The notes: generated by a model from the sequence alone, not told the origin. A stretch of 64,000 nucleotides of DNA from Paenibacillus sp. PCH8 (GCF_002968835.1 NZ_PKQK01000007.1:164770-228769), one strand, 5' to 3'. Counted from the first letter of the stretch, positions 27,105 through 36,143 are shown. Program-made: numbers and translations.

Positions 27105-27195
27105 ATCTTCAACACCTTTATCACATCTGTTTTTGTCTGAATAAAAGACAACCGCTTTCCCTAAGGAAAACGGATGGTCTGTACAAGACAGGATT

Positions 27196-27492
27196 TTATG
27201 AGTTTCGAGCGGCAGCTTCCGCTTTTTTCTTTTGACGACCTTCAATAAAATAACGCACTCTCACTAACAACATCAAACCAACCGCCACCAACAAACATTG
27301 AATGATGGGAAGCTTGTCGATCTGAAAAATAAGAAGCATGAATGTGCCCATCGCCATCAATATATAGAGAACGATCTCCTTACCAAGCGGTAATTTCTGA
27401 CGTACCCGAAACACCTTGTTATACACGTAAGTAATCAATACAAAGATGACGATGTAGGCTACGATCGGGTTTGATGCGAACCATGCTTGCAT
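27196..27492 (-). CDS. ylaH: YlaH-like small membrane protein
   Basis: This 98-residue protein has three membrane helices (about residues 8-26, 40-57, 62-80), the conserved YVYNKVFRVRQKLPLGK loop and a basic C-terminal tail. It resembles B. subtilis YlaH, which also follows typA. No biochemical function is known. Confidence 0.82.
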   Translation of the reverse strand: MQAWFASNPIVAYIVIFVLITYVYNKVFRVRQKLPLGKEIVLYILMAMGTFMLLIFQIDKLPIIQCLLVAVGLMLLVRVRYFIEGRQKKKAEAAARNS

Positions 27493-27794
27493 GCAGTGGC
27501 AGCTCCTTTCGTGTTCATGCTTGGATATAAGTCAATTGTTGATGGAGCACACCAACAACATTAATTACAAAGCTCTGCATGTGACCGTTTCGGATTCGGA
27601 TCGTTCTTTCGGTCGCTGTTATCCCCAGATTTTTTTGATCCATTTCTCAATGGTAAAATCCGGGGATAAAGGCGAACGCTTCGCTCCTACAGAATCGATT
27701 CCGTATCCTCCACTACTTTAGTGGGTTGTAATTAACGCCAATGGTGCATACGTGTTCCATCAAACGTTAACTTATATATTTTATTTTGTTGTAA
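27493..27794. other. typA-ylaH intergenic region
   Basis: This 302-nt region holds the hairpin repeat at 27615-27673 and otherwise no gene. The sequence flanking the hairpin (GCGAACGCTTCGCTCC) may be part of a larger element. Confidence 0.6.
27615..27673. repeat. structured intergenic hairpin repeat, copy A
   Basis: TTATCCCC (27619-27626) pairs with GGGGATAA (27662-27669). Inside are GATTT/AAATC and an apical stem CCATT/AATGG around TCTC. Copy B at 54873-54930 keeps all outer bases but changes the apical pair A-T to C-G, so the fold is conserved. The flanks GCTG and AGGC are also shared. Confidence 0.8.
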
Positions 27795-29639
27795 TTAGGC
27801 TTTAGAAGCCATTTTGCGTTGTTTCTCTGAACGTTCACGCTCGGATTTGTTCAAGATCTTCTTACGAAGACGAATAGATTTCGGAGTAATCTCACAATAT
27901 TCATCTTCATTCAGATATTCAAGCGCCTGTTCCAACGAGAAGATGATCGGAGTTTTGATTTTAACCGTATCATCTTTACCAGAAGAACGAACGTTAGTCA
28001 ATTGTTTTTCTTTGCAGATGTTAACAACGATATCATTGTCACGTGTATGTTCACCAACAATCATACCTTCGTAGATTTCAGTTCCCGGCTCCAAGAAGAG
28101 CGTACCGCGATCCTCAACACCCATCATTCCATAGAACGTAGATATACCCGTTTCAGTTGAGATCAGTACACCTTGGTGACGTCCACCCACTTGACCGGAT
28201 ACTACTGGAGCGTAGCTGTCAAATGCATGGTTCATAACACCGTAACCACGAGTCAATGTCAGGAAGTTTGTGCTATATCCGATCAAACCACGTGCTGGAA
28301 TCAAGAACTCCAGACGAACTTGACCACTACCTGTGTTGACCATGTTAACCATCTCTGCTTTACGTGCGCCCAGGCTCTCCATGACGGAACCCATGCTTTC
28401 TTCAGGGATGTCAATCAACAAGCGCTCAACCGGCTCCATTTTCTTACCGTCGATTTCTCTTACGATAACTTCTGGTTTGGATACTTGAAGCTCGTATCCT
28501 TCACGACGCATATTTTCAATCAGGATACCCAAGTGAAGCTCACCACGTCCGGAAACGACAAATGCATCTGGGCTATCTGTTTCATCAACACGAAGAGATA
28601 CGTCTGTTTCCAATTCTTTGAACAAACGCTCGCGCAGTTTACGGGAAGTTACCCATTTACCTTCACGACCTGCAAATGGACTGTTGTTCACGAGGAACGT
28701 CATTTGCAAAGTTGGCTCATCAATTTTCAGAACCGGCAATGCTTCTGGGTTATTCGGATCAGCGATGGTTTCACCAATGTTGATGTCCTTGATCCCTGCA
28801 ATCGCAACGATGTCGCCTGCTCCTGCTTCTTCTGTCTCAACACGTTTGAGACCTTGGAAACCAAACAGTTTTTCGATACGTGCAGTTTTGCTTTTACCAT
28901 CACGCATGATAACCGTTACCGATTGTCCTTGACGGATCACACCGCGGTTAACACGACCAATGGCAATACGGCCAAGGTATTCATTGTAGTCCATCAAAGT
29001 GACGAGGAATTGTAGTGGCTCTTCAACTTTCTCAGTTGGGTGAGGGATATGACTAACGATGGTATCGTAGATTGCCATCATGTTATCATCTTGTTTAGCA
29101 GGATCATTCTCCATGCTGGATGTTCCGTTCAATGCGGAAGCATATACAACAGGGAATTCAAGTTGTTGATCGTTGGCACCCAGTTCAATGAACAGGTCCA
29201 ATACTTCATCAATAACCTCAGTCGGACGTGCCGCTGGACGGTCAATTTTGTTAACAACAACGATTGGTGTCAGGTTGTGCTCCAGTGCTTTACGAAGTAC
29301 GAACTTCGTTTGTGGCATACAGCCCTCATAAGCATCAACAACGAGCAATACGCCGTCAACCATTTTCATGATACGTTCAACTTCACCACCGAAATCGGCG
29401 TGTCCTGGTGTATCCACAATGTTGATCAGGTAATCTTTATAAGTTATAGCCGTGTTTTTGGCCAAAATCGTAATACCGCGTTCACGCTCCAAATCGTTGG
29501 AGTCCATTGCGCGCTCCTGTACCGTTTCGTGATCACGGAAAGTACCGGATTGCTGGAGCAACTTGTCGACTAGCGTTGTTTTTCCGTGGTCGACGTGGGC
29601 AATAATCGCAATATTGCGAATGTGTTCTCTTGAATGCAT
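27795..29639 (-). CDS. typA: translational GTPase TypA/BipA
   Basis: TypA is a ribosome-binding GTPase of the EF-G family, linked to ribosome assembly and stress or cold adaptation. The 614-residue protein has the G motifs AHVDHGKTT, RGITI, DTPGHADF and NKIDRPAARP, then the beta-barrel, EF-G III and V-like domains and the TypA-specific C-terminus (GKDDTVKIKTP). The open frame extends to TTG 29669, but ATG 29639 starts the family-typical MHSREHIRNIAIIAHVDHG. It equals B. subtilis ylaG, upstream of ylaH. Confidence 0.95.
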   Translation of the reverse strand: MHSREHIRNIAIIAHVDHGKTTLVDKLLQQSGTFRDHETVQERAMDSNDLERERGITILAKNTAITYKDYLINIVDTPGHADFGGEVERIMKMVDGVLLVVDAYEGCMPQTKFVLRKALEHNLTPIVVVNKIDRPAARPTEVIDEVLDLFIELGANDQQLEFPVVYASALNGTSSMENDPAKQDDNMMAIYDTIVSHIPHPTEKVEEPLQFLVTLMDYNEYLGRIAIGRVNRGVIRQGQSVTVIMRDGKSKTARIEKLFGFQGLKRVETEEAGAGDIVAIAGIKDINIGETIADPNNPEALPVLKIDEPTLQMTFLVNNSPFAGREGKWVTSRKLRERLFKELETDVSLRVDETDSPDAFVVSGRGELHLGILIENMRREGYELQVSKPEVIVREIDGKKMEPVERLLIDIPEESMGSVMESLGARKAEMVNMVNTGSGQVRLEFLIPARGLIGYSTNFLTLTRGYGVMNHAFDSYAPVVSGQVGGRHQGVLISTETGISTFYGMMGVEDRGTLFLEPGTEIYEGMIVGEHTRDNDIVVNICKEKQLTNVRSSGKDDTVKIKTPIIFSLEQALEYLNEDEYCEITPKSIRLRKKILNKSERERSEKQRKMASKA

Positions 29640-29710
29640 GGTTTGTATCCATATCCTTTCCAATTTCAATTCTTATCTACTAAACTTCCCGCAAATTCGC
29701 AGGTTACTCA

Positions 29711-29739
29711 CAAAATAAGCGTCGGCGATATCCCGACGC
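29711..29739 (-). terminator. probable terminator upstream of typA
   Basis: On the minus strand GCGTCGGGATATCGCCGACGC forms a stem followed by TTATTTTG. It lies about 75 nt after the 80-residue membrane protein gene. Confidence 0.55.
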
Positions 29740-29815
29740 ATGTCTATATCCCTTATATTATAGTTGATCATAGGTAAAAATCAAGATATTTCGCTTGAAA
29801 AAGCTACTGGGAATG

Positions 29816-30058
29816 TTACCAGCCTCTCCCTTGACGTCCTCGTCCAAGCAATAACCAGATTCCGCCCAAGATCAAAACAACCGCAAGAACATAGATTATT
29901 CCTGTATGTAGCAAGGTGAATCCGAATAAAATGATGGATACAGCACCTAGAATCAAAGCTGCTGGTAACACATACTCCGGTCTTCGCCTCTCTGCCATTC
30001 CATACGACAATAACCCCACGGCGATCCCCAACAAGAAGGCAGGCCACAATCTGCTCAT
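29816..30058 (-). CDS. small membrane protein, unknown function
   Basis: This 80-residue protein has three hydrophobic helices (about residues 4-20, 28-46, 50-70) and ends in a Gly/Arg tail (LLGRGRQGRGW). It overlaps the previous gene: TAATG joins that gene's TAA stop and this ATG at 30058, with GGGGGCAGG as ribosome site. The two genes therefore look translationally coupled. I do not recognise the family. Confidence 0.65.
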   Translation of the reverse strand: MSRLWPAFLLGIAVGLLSYGMAERRRPEYVLPAALILGAVSIILFGFTLLHTGIIYVLAVVLILGGIWLLLGRGRQGRGW

Positions 30059-30309
30059 TAGACCTGCCCCCAAACATTCGTTATCCCAAACAATACGCCA
30101 TACACGGTTAGTGTGCCTGCAGGCACAAGTGACCACGATGGTGCAATTCGCGCATAATACAAAGCGAGAAGGGCAATGCCTGGTAGCAAAATTAACAAAG
30201 GCCAGAAGTTACGACCAATAAATCCAAACACACCAAACTTGCCAAGCAGAATAATAATTCCCGCAGCTACAATACATATTCCAATCGCTTTTTCATTCCT
30301 CATCTTCAT
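30058..30309 (-). CDS. small membrane protein resembling LiaF/DUF5668 transmembrane domain
   Basis: This 83-residue protein has two or three membrane helices. Its pattern, GICIVAAGIIILLGKFGVFGFIGRNFWPLLILLPGIALL, resembles the N-terminal membrane domain of LiaF-type envelope-stress proteins (helix, GRxFWPLLLI, helix). The start is ATG 30309 after GAGGTG; a TTG 6 nt upstream is also in frame. It is followed directly by a second membrane gene. The link to LiaF is by pattern only. Confidence 0.62.
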   Translation of the reverse strand: MKMRNEKAIGICIVAAGIIILLGKFGVFGFIGRNFWPLLILLPGIALLALYYARIAPSWSLVPAGTLTVYGVLFGITNVWGQV

Positions 30310-30540
30310 CTGCAATCACCTCTTATACCATTGGCTATGTATTTTAACCCTTATAACTATAAGCATTCCACGATGACTGGGCTTTTCCAATCCTGCAATC
30401 CTGCTTCTAGTGTATCCGATGTTTCTGCAAAAAACTATACTTTATGTCGCGATTTGCTTACGCTCTTTACCTGTATTACCCTAAAATCTGCAAGTTATGA
30501 CTAGTCCAGTGAGCGTTGTTTAGAAAAGAGTATTTCCCTC

Positions 30541-30567
30541 ATCACAAAACCGCCCAAACCGGACGGT
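30541..30567 (-). terminator. probable terminator downstream of the leftward TerC-family gene
   Basis: On the minus strand AACCGTCC and GGGCGGTT pair around GGTTT, followed by TTGTG. It lies about 40 nt after the stop. Confidence 0.55.
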
Positions 30568-30605
30568 TCAGACGGCCATATATCTAAGCTATTATTGAGA
30601 TCCAG

Positions 30606-31265
30606 CTATGCATTTCGACGGACAAATTTATGCGCTCCTCCAACCGCAACCACAAGACAAGCCATTGCTGCAGGTAGCAGTGTATGCACTTCGGATGCCA
30701 TTCCTCCCAGCCATTCTCCTAACTTGGGATCTTTCATCACCATCTCACCAGCCGTGAAGGCCAGAATGCCCGAACCAACAAAGACCAGAATCGGATATCG
30801 CTTCAACAACCCAACAATTAACCCGCTCCCCCACACGACGATGGGGATACTGATTGCAATCCCAACGACGATCAAAGCTAAATCTCCATCAGCCAATGCT
30901 GCTATGGCCAAGACATTATCCAGACTCATCACAAAATCGGCAATCAGAATGGTTTGAATGGCTCTCCAGGTCGTAGAAGCTTCTCGAATATGTACTTCAT
31001 CATCATTCTGAAGCAGCAGCTTCACAGCAATCCAGAGCAGCAGCAGCCCACCTGCCGCTTGTATAAACGGAATACCCAGCAATAATACGGCTACGAAGGT
31101 TAATACGCAGCGTAACAGTACCGCACCAAAAGCCCCCCACCATACCGCCTTTTTGCGTTTCGCAGGTGGCAGATCCTTGCTTGCAAGTGCAATCACAACC
31201 GCATTATCTCCGCTCAACACTAAATTGATCATTAAAATCTCGGTTAACAGCCAAAGTGTGTCCAT
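30606..31265 (-). CDS. TerC-family integral membrane protein (first of a divergent pair)
   Basis: This 219-residue protein has about seven membrane helices and the TerC/YjbE signature: NLVLSGDNAVVIALASKDLP in helix 1 and VMSLDNVLAIAALADGD in the middle, with Asp residues in membrane segments thought to bind metal. The family includes manganese exporters in Bacillus. The open frame continues to 31307, but ATG 31265 follows GGGGGATGAGG. It is divergent from a paralogue with 86 nt between. Confidence 0.85.
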   Translation of the reverse strand: MDTLWLLTEILMINLVLSGDNAVVIALASKDLPPAKRKKAVWWGAFGAVLLRCVLTFVAVLLLGIPFIQAAGGLLLLWIAVKLLLQNDDEVHIREASTTWRAIQTILIADFVMSLDNVLAIAALADGDLALIVVGIAISIPIVVWGSGLIVGLLKRYPILVFVGSGILAFTAGEMVMKDPKLGEWLGGMASEVHTLLPAAMACLVVAVGGAHKFVRRNA

Positions 31266-31351
31266 GTCCTCATCCCCCACACTAACTTGTATGTTAGAGT
31301 TGTCCATGCTATTCTTAACGATTGAACATTATATAAGGAGTGACATATCTC

Positions 31352-32053
31352 ATGGAGCTATTTAGTCCCACATTTTGGCTGGCTTTGTTGAACGTTGTCT
31401 TTATTGATCTGATTCTGGCTGGGGATAACGCGATCGTCATTGGTCTCGCAGCTCGAAATTTGCACCCTTCTGTGCAGAAAAAGGCGATTCTATACGGAAC
31501 GGGTGGCGCTCTGCTGATTCGGATTTTGGCAACGGTTGTTGTATTGTGGTTGCTTAAAGTGCCCTGGCTCTTACTTGTGGGAGGCATACTGCTGATCTGG
31601 ATTGCCTATAAATTACTGGCGGATCAGGGAGATGAACACAATGATATCCAGGGAGGAACTTCCTTGTGGACTGCTATTCGCACCATTGTGATCGCGGATG
31701 CAGCCATGGGACTTGATAACGTGATTGCCGTGGCCGGAGCTGCACAGCAGCATCTGGTGCTTGTCATCCTCGGACTCTTGATCAGTGTACCAATTATCGT
31801 CTGGGGCAGCACCCTGTTTATCAAACTAATCAATCATTTCCCCTGGATCATCTATATCGGAGCCATCGTTCTTGGGTATACAGCCTCCAATATGATCACA
31901 GAGGAGCAGCGGCTTTTGCCCTTTTTCACTGAACATCCGGCGTTGCGAATTCTCTTCATCGTTGTCGTTATTGCAGGTGTAGTATTTGCAGGTTATCGCA
32001 AACGCTCCAGTAGCCATGGAACTGGCGGCGAGCAACAGCGTTCATACTCTTAA
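31352..32053 (+). CDS. TerC-family integral membrane protein (second of a divergent pair, YjbE-like)
   Basis: This 233-residue paralogue of the preceding gene has the same layout: FIDLILAGDNAIVIGLAARNL, then AMGLDNVIAVAGAAQQH, with seven hydrophobic helices and a Ser/Gly/Gln tail. A role in divalent metal (manganese) efflux is known for some relatives but not shown here. ATG 31352 lies 9 nt after AAGGAGTG; GTG 31340 would overlap that site. A terminator follows. Confidence 0.86.
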   Translation: MELFSPTFWLALLNVVFIDLILAGDNAIVIGLAARNLHPSVQKKAILYGTGGALLIRILATVVVLWLLKVPWLLLVGGILLIWIAYKLLADQGDEHNDIQGGTSLWTAIRTIVIADAAMGLDNVIAVAGAAQQHLVLVILGLLISVPIIVWGSTLFIKLINHFPWIIYIGAIVLGYTASNMITEEQRLLPFFTEHPALRILFIVVVIAGVVFAGYRKRSSSHGTGGEQQRSYS

Positions 32054-32088
32054 ATACAATTTCAGCTGAAATTCTTCAGGAACGCACA

Positions 32089-32126
32089 AAGGACTGACCG
32101 ATAATACATCGGACAGTCCTTTTTTA
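32089..32126 (+). terminator. Rho-independent terminator of the rightward TerC-family gene
   Basis: AAGGACTGACCGAT and ATCGGACAGTCCTT form a long stem around AATAC, followed by TTTT. Confidence 0.85.
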
Positions 32127-32173
32127 CAGTTAACATATTCCTTATTATGTCAGAATTAATTCTTTTACATCGT

Positions 32174-33415
32174 TTAGAACCAATCCTCTTTTATGCTATT
32201 ATCACCTGTCTGATTCGATACCACAGAAGTTTCGCCGGCATGCAGTGTAATCGTTTCTGTCTGCTCTACAGCCTGGTCTACCCATTCTGGCAACAGGGGT
32301 AATATCGATTCAATTTTATCCACAATCCGAAGGTTTGGATTCGTTGACGGCGACTTTGGAACAAAGAGAGTGCAGCAATCCTCATATGGCAAAATAGATA
32401 TGTCATACGTTCCAATCTGTTTGGAGAGGGTGATGATCTCCTGTTTATCCATCATAACCAGTGGTCGCAACAGTGGTAGCTCCGTAGCACGACCAATGAC
32501 GTTCATACTTGGAAGAGTCTGACTCGCTACCTGCCCCAGGCTGTCGCCCGTAATCAGTGCAAGCGCACGTTCACGTTCTGCAAGCTTGGTTGCAATTCGC
32601 AACATGGAACGCCGCATCAGGGTGATAATCAAGTTATCCTGACCCAGTTGGGTGAATGCCGTTTGGATCTCTGTAAATGGAACCAGATGTAGCTTAATCG
32701 TTCCTGCATGATCAGCAAGGGCACGCGCCAAATCAATGACTTTTTCTTTGGCCCGCTGGCTCGTGAACGGGTAACTGTAGAAATGTACACATTCCACTTC
32801 CAGTCCACGACGCATGGAAGACCATGCTGCAACTGGACTGTCTATGCCACCGGAGAGCAGCACCATTGCTTTTCCATTCGTACCCAACGGGAATCCGCCT
32901 ACTGCGGGAATGGTTTCATTGAAAATATACGTACCCTGATCACGAATTTCCACTCGCAGTTCAATATCAGGTTCGCGAACATCCACACTTAACTGTTGGA
33001 ACTTCCGAAGAATCGGGGAACCCACCAGATGATTCATTTCATGCGAAGAGTTCGGGAATTCCTTCCACACACGACGTGCATTCACCTTAAATGTAGTGCC
33101 TTCCTTGAACTCACCCTCTCTTTCGTCCATAAAAGCAACGGCCGTTTTCACAATCTCATCCAGCTCGGATGGTGTGACTTTGACCGGACTAATCGACATG
33201 ACTCCGAACACCCGCTTCAGCACCGCAATCATTTGGGTATGGGATTCACCGCCAAGATCCACATATACACGGCCATATTCTTTGCGTAAGCTCGCTCCTG
33301 GATAAGGTTTCAACAGAGCTTTCACCTGCGTAATGATTGTTTTTTCGAATCGGGCACGATTCTTCCCCTTTAACATAAACTCTCCGAAACGGAGAAGTAA
33401 CATATCATATTTCAT
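32174..33415 (-). CDS. thiI: tRNA 4-thiouridine synthase ThiI
   Basis: ThiI transfers sulfur to U8 of tRNA and can serve thiazole synthesis. The 413-residue protein has an N-terminal ferredoxin-like and THUMP region (RFGEFMLKGKNRARFE), the ATP pyrophosphatase P-loop VLLSGGIDSPVA and the family motif YEDCCTLFVP. As in Bacillus, there is no C-terminal rhodanese domain. The start is ATG 33415; its ribosome site GGAAAGGCGG lies inside the end of nifZ, 7 nt upstream, so the pair is coupled. The dedicated desulfurase next door supplies the sulfur. Confidence 0.95.
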   Translation of the reverse strand: MKYDMLLLRFGEFMLKGKNRARFEKTIITQVKALLKPYPGASLRKEYGRVYVDLGGESHTQMIAVLKRVFGVMSISPVKVTPSELDEIVKTAVAFMDEREGEFKEGTTFKVNARRVWKEFPNSSHEMNHLVGSPILRKFQQLSVDVREPDIELRVEIRDQGTYIFNETIPAVGGFPLGTNGKAMVLLSGGIDSPVAAWSSMRRGLEVECVHFYSYPFTSQRAKEKVIDLARALADHAGTIKLHLVPFTEIQTAFTQLGQDNLIITLMRRSMLRIATKLAERERALALITGDSLGQVASQTLPSMNVIGRATELPLLRPLVMMDKQEIITLSKQIGTYDISILPYEDCCTLFVPKSPSTNPNLRIVDKIESILPLLPEWVDQAVEQTETITLHAGETSVVSNQTGDNSIKEDWF

Positions 33416-33422
33416 AACTAAT

Positions 33423-34571
33423 TCACATCCGCCTTTCCAACGGTCGCAACTGCGCCACCATCTGATGCAGTGCCTGCTCAAGCAAGACTACATCTTCTTC
33501 TGTGTGCTCATCCCCAAGACTAATACGTAACCCGCCAGCAGCACAAGCTGCATCTCTACCCATCGCAAGTAGAACACGACTCGGTTCCGCCGAACGTGAA
33601 GAACAGGCCGATTGGGTCGATAGGGTCACGCCAAGTTGCTCCAAAGTGTGTAGTGCCACTTCTGCCTTCATCCCGGGGTAAGAGAAGTGCACAATATGAG
33701 GCGCGCCCTCTTTCCGACTGTTCACTACGAACTCAGGAATTTCACGTATGAACTCCATGATTCGATCACGCAGCATCGTTGTACGCCGGGCAAAATCGAC
33801 CTGATCTTCTGCTGCCAGTCGCATGGCCTTTGCCATGCCTACCAGTAAGGCAACGTTCTCCGTGCCAGCCCTGAGACCCTGTTCCTGTGACCCTCCTGAC
33901 AATAGAGGAGTAAGCTCCAATCCGCTTCGAACATAAAGGAGACCTGCTCCCTTCGGTCCCCGGAACTTGTGAGCAGACAGGCTATAGAGATCTGCCCCCC
34001 AAGCCGCAGGTGAAGATTTTATTTTTCCAAAGCCCTGAACACCATCCACATGGAAAAGCACTCTCGGCGCTTTCTTTTTCAATTGTTTGCCAATCTCCGC
34101 AATCGGATGGATAGCTCCCGTTTCATTGTTAACATGCATCAGACTCACTAGCACCGTATCTGGTCTAATCGCGTCTACAACCTGCTGCGCGTTCACCACA
34201 CCAACGGAATTCACAGGAAGCCATGTCACTTCCCAACCCCACTGCTGCAATTGCATAAAACTTTCATATACCGAGGCATGCTCGGTAGCCGTTGTTATGA
34301 TGTGTCTGCCTCGTGACTGATAACGTAATGCTGCGCCTTTGATCGCGAGATTATTGCTCTCAGTTGCACCAGAAGTAAACACAATCTCTTCCGTCTTAAC
34401 GCCTATTGCCACAGCACAGGCTGATCGAGCACGACGCAACAATTGATGAGCACGCTCTCCGTATCCATGAATGGAGGAGGGATTTCCGAATTGTGTTTCC
34501 ATAATTTCGGTCATGGTCCGAATCACATCCGTGTGAGGCGGCGTAGTTGCAGCATAATCGAAATATTTCAA
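33423..34571 (-). CDS. nifZ: cysteine desulfurase (NifS family), partner of ThiI
   Basis: This PLP enzyme takes sulfur from cysteine. The 382-residue protein has YFDYAATTPP, NPSSIHGYG, TSGATESNN, the PLP-lysine motif SLSAHKFRGPKG and the active-site Cys loop STQSACSSRS. Placement immediately upstream of thiI matches B. subtilis nifZ-thiI, where NifZ is dedicated to 4-thiouridine formation. The symbol rests on this synteny. Confidence 0.93.
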   Translation of the reverse strand: MKYFDYAATTPPHTDVIRTMTEIMETQFGNPSSIHGYGERAHQLLRRARSACAVAIGVKTEEIVFTSGATESNNLAIKGAALRYQSRGRHIITTATEHASVYESFMQLQQWGWEVTWLPVNSVGVVNAQQVVDAIRPDTVLVSLMHVNNETGAIHPIAEIGKQLKKKAPRVLFHVDGVQGFGKIKSSPAAWGADLYSLSAHKFRGPKGAGLLYVRSGLELTPLLSGGSQEQGLRAGTENVALLVGMAKAMRLAAEDQVDFARRTTMLRDRIMEFIREIPEFVVNSRKEGAPHIVHFSYPGMKAEVALHTLEQLGVTLSTQSACSSRSAEPSRVLLAMGRDAACAAGGLRISLGDEHTEEDVVLLEQALHQMVAQLRPLERRM

Positions 34572-34741
34572 ATGAGGTTAACCTCCCTTATCTCTTCGTT
34601 CATGGAATCTACAGTGAGCATTGTAACACGATACCCATACAACACAAAAAGACCAATCAGGGACAGATTGCCTTAGGCTCTGCTGTTCCCGCGTTTGATC
34701 TCTTCCGCATATGCTGAGTATCGCAAATACATTCTTTCTGT

Positions 34742-35491
34742 CTAGATCATATATTTCGACTGAGCCTTCTCCACTTTGGAGATATAATTCTGAGTTTCTG
34801 TAGGCAGACGATTAAGTACACTCATCAGTTCGCTATCACTGGACACGCCCAGACGCGAAACACGCCCCGGCCCCGCATTATAAGCAGCAAGTGCCATCTT
34901 CACCTCGCCACCAAAACGTTGAAGTTGAAGAGATAGATATTTAGTGCCTGCATCAATGTTCTGAGCAGGATCAAATGCATTACTCACACCCAAACCTGTA
35001 GCTGTGCCATCCATCAATTGCATAAGTCCCTTCGCACCAGCAGAAGACACTACATTCGGATTAAAATTGGATTCTGTGTCAATGACGGCTTTGATCAATG
35101 ATTCAGGAACACCATATTTAGCACTTGCCTGCGCAATCAAAGATTCAAAATCCGTAGGTACAGATGCACCAGAATCCGATTTCCCGGTATTCAATAAAGC
35201 GGATAAAGACCCCACGGTGTCACTCGATGAAGAGGTAGATCCTGTATTTATATCTGGATTGTACATGCTTCCAAGTTGCAGCCACAACAGACCATCACTT
35301 GATCTTTTGGAGACTGTAGCAACGGCTTCCGAATTGCTCGTCGTATTCGCACTTGTGTCTAACAGCCCGTCCATCATACTGGCGAAATCCACTGTTGAAC
35401 CAGCAGCTGCGCCTGATCCATTGGTTTGATTATTAACATTGGACAATTGTAGTTCCAACAACTGCCGCGACCCGCGTGGATCAATCTGCAT
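34742..35491 (-). CDS. lytic transglycosylase (SLT domain, CwlQ/YjbJ-like)
   Basis: This 249-residue protein has a long low-complexity N-terminal half rich in Ser, Thr, Asn and Asp and a C-terminal SLT domain: YGVPESLIKAVIDTESNFNPN with the catalytic Glu 140, AGAKGLMQLMDGTA, and MALAAYNAGPGRV. It cleaves peptidoglycan glycan strands. There is no classical signal peptide, as with B. subtilis YjbJ/CwlQ, so the export route is unclear. The ribosome site is GGGAGTGAG. Confidence 0.85.
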   Translation of the reverse strand: MQIDPRGSRQLLELQLSNVNNQTNGSGAAAGSTVDFASMMDGLLDTSANTTSNSEAVATVSKRSSDGLLWLQLGSMYNPDINTGSTSSSSDTVGSLSALLNTGKSDSGASVPTDFESLIAQASAKYGVPESLIKAVIDTESNFNPNVVSSAGAKGLMQLMDGTATGLGVSNAFDPAQNIDAGTKYLSLQLQRFGGEVKMALAAYNAGPGRVSRLGVSSDSELMSVLNRLPTETQNYISKVEKAQSKYMI

Positions 35492-35613
35492 GCGTTATAC
35501 TCACTCCCGTATAATTAAGCTTATTATGACCTTATTCTACATCGTTTTACAGCAAGGTTCCATTGTTTTCATAAAAAATAGTTGAATCAGAGCAACTCGC
35601 TTGCGCAATTACG

Positions 35614-35657
35614 AAAAAAACCCTCTGCAATCACCATATATGCGTGAGAGCAGAAGG
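35614..35657 (-). terminator. Rho-independent terminator
   Basis: On the minus strand CTTCTGC and GCAGAGG enclose a second TCAC/GTGA stem, followed by seven T's. It lies 29 nt after the DUF4190-like gene. Confidence 0.75.
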
Positions 35658-35685
35658 TAGTAGGTCTTCTTAAAATTTTGACCCC

Positions 35686-36108
35686 TTATCGTGCGAAGGG
35701 AATCATGAAAAAATAACTCAATGTGGCTACAATACCCAGTCCGATGGACCAGGCTCCCGCCGTTTTACGACCATTTACATAAGCGTAGTAACCTAGTACC
35801 GCTGCTGCAGGTCCAAGTACAATAGACCACATGAACAAGGACGCGATCCCGAAGGCAAGACCCATGTAGCCTGCAACTTTGCCTGTAGATTCCATGACTC
35901 GGTCTGCCTCATGTTTCTCAGGCACTTCTGTTGACCGCTCCACACTACGCTCAGTTCGTACAGCAGTTGGAGGGGCAACCTCCGCACCGTATTCTTCTCG
36001 ATATGCTTTTCTTGGATAATCGACACGATTGCGCTGTTTTTCACTGTCACTGCTGAAATTGGCCTTAGGACGATCCGTAAAATTATACTTATTATCGTCA
36101 TTTTTCAC
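35686..36108 (-). CDS. small membrane protein with DUF4190-like C-terminus
   Basis: This 140-residue protein has a charged N-terminal half (about 70 residues, many Arg, Glu and Ser) and two C-terminal membrane helices: VAGYMGLAFGIASLFMWSIVLGPAAAVLGYYAY and AWSIGLGIVATLSYFFMIPFAR. The helix pair with GxxxGIASLF resembles DUF4190 proteins. GTG 36108 is chosen because GGAGGTG lies 8 nt upstream; the frame stays open to 36171 inside the next gene's end. The function is unknown. Confidence 0.65.
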   Translation of the reverse strand: MKNDDNKYNFTDRPKANFSSDSEKQRNRVDYPRKAYREEYGAEVAPPTAVRTERSVERSTEVPEKHEADRVMESTGKVAGYMGLAFGIASLFMWSIVLGPAAAVLGYYAYVNGRKTAGAWSIGLGIVATLSYFFMIPFAR

Positions 36109-36143
36109 TTGAAAGCACCTCCAGTATGAATAGGGATGACTGC

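Noticed and set aside
27104..27245. 47-residue N-terminal extension of the LCP protein
   Set aside because: It overlaps ylaH and its terminal codons; ATG 27104 has the ribosome site and the expected N-terminus.
27619..27669. TTATCCCC as DnaA boxes or an origin
   Set aside because: The boxes deviate from TTATCCACA, and the covarying hairpin explains them better; no AT-rich unwinding region or dnaA/dnaN is near.
28173..29015. 280-codon open frame on the plus strand
   Set aside because: Antisense to typA, Cys/Thr-rich translation typical of a shadow frame, no ribosome site.
30310..30605. Possible small gene or RNA in the gap between the membrane pair and the leftward TerC gene
   Set aside because: No frame with a ribosome site and no convincing structure apart from the terminator at 30541-30567.
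31266..31351. yybP-ykoY manganese riboswitch before the TerC genes
   Set aside because: The 86-nt divergent gap is too short to hold the riboswitch plus promoters, and its conserved loops are not seen.
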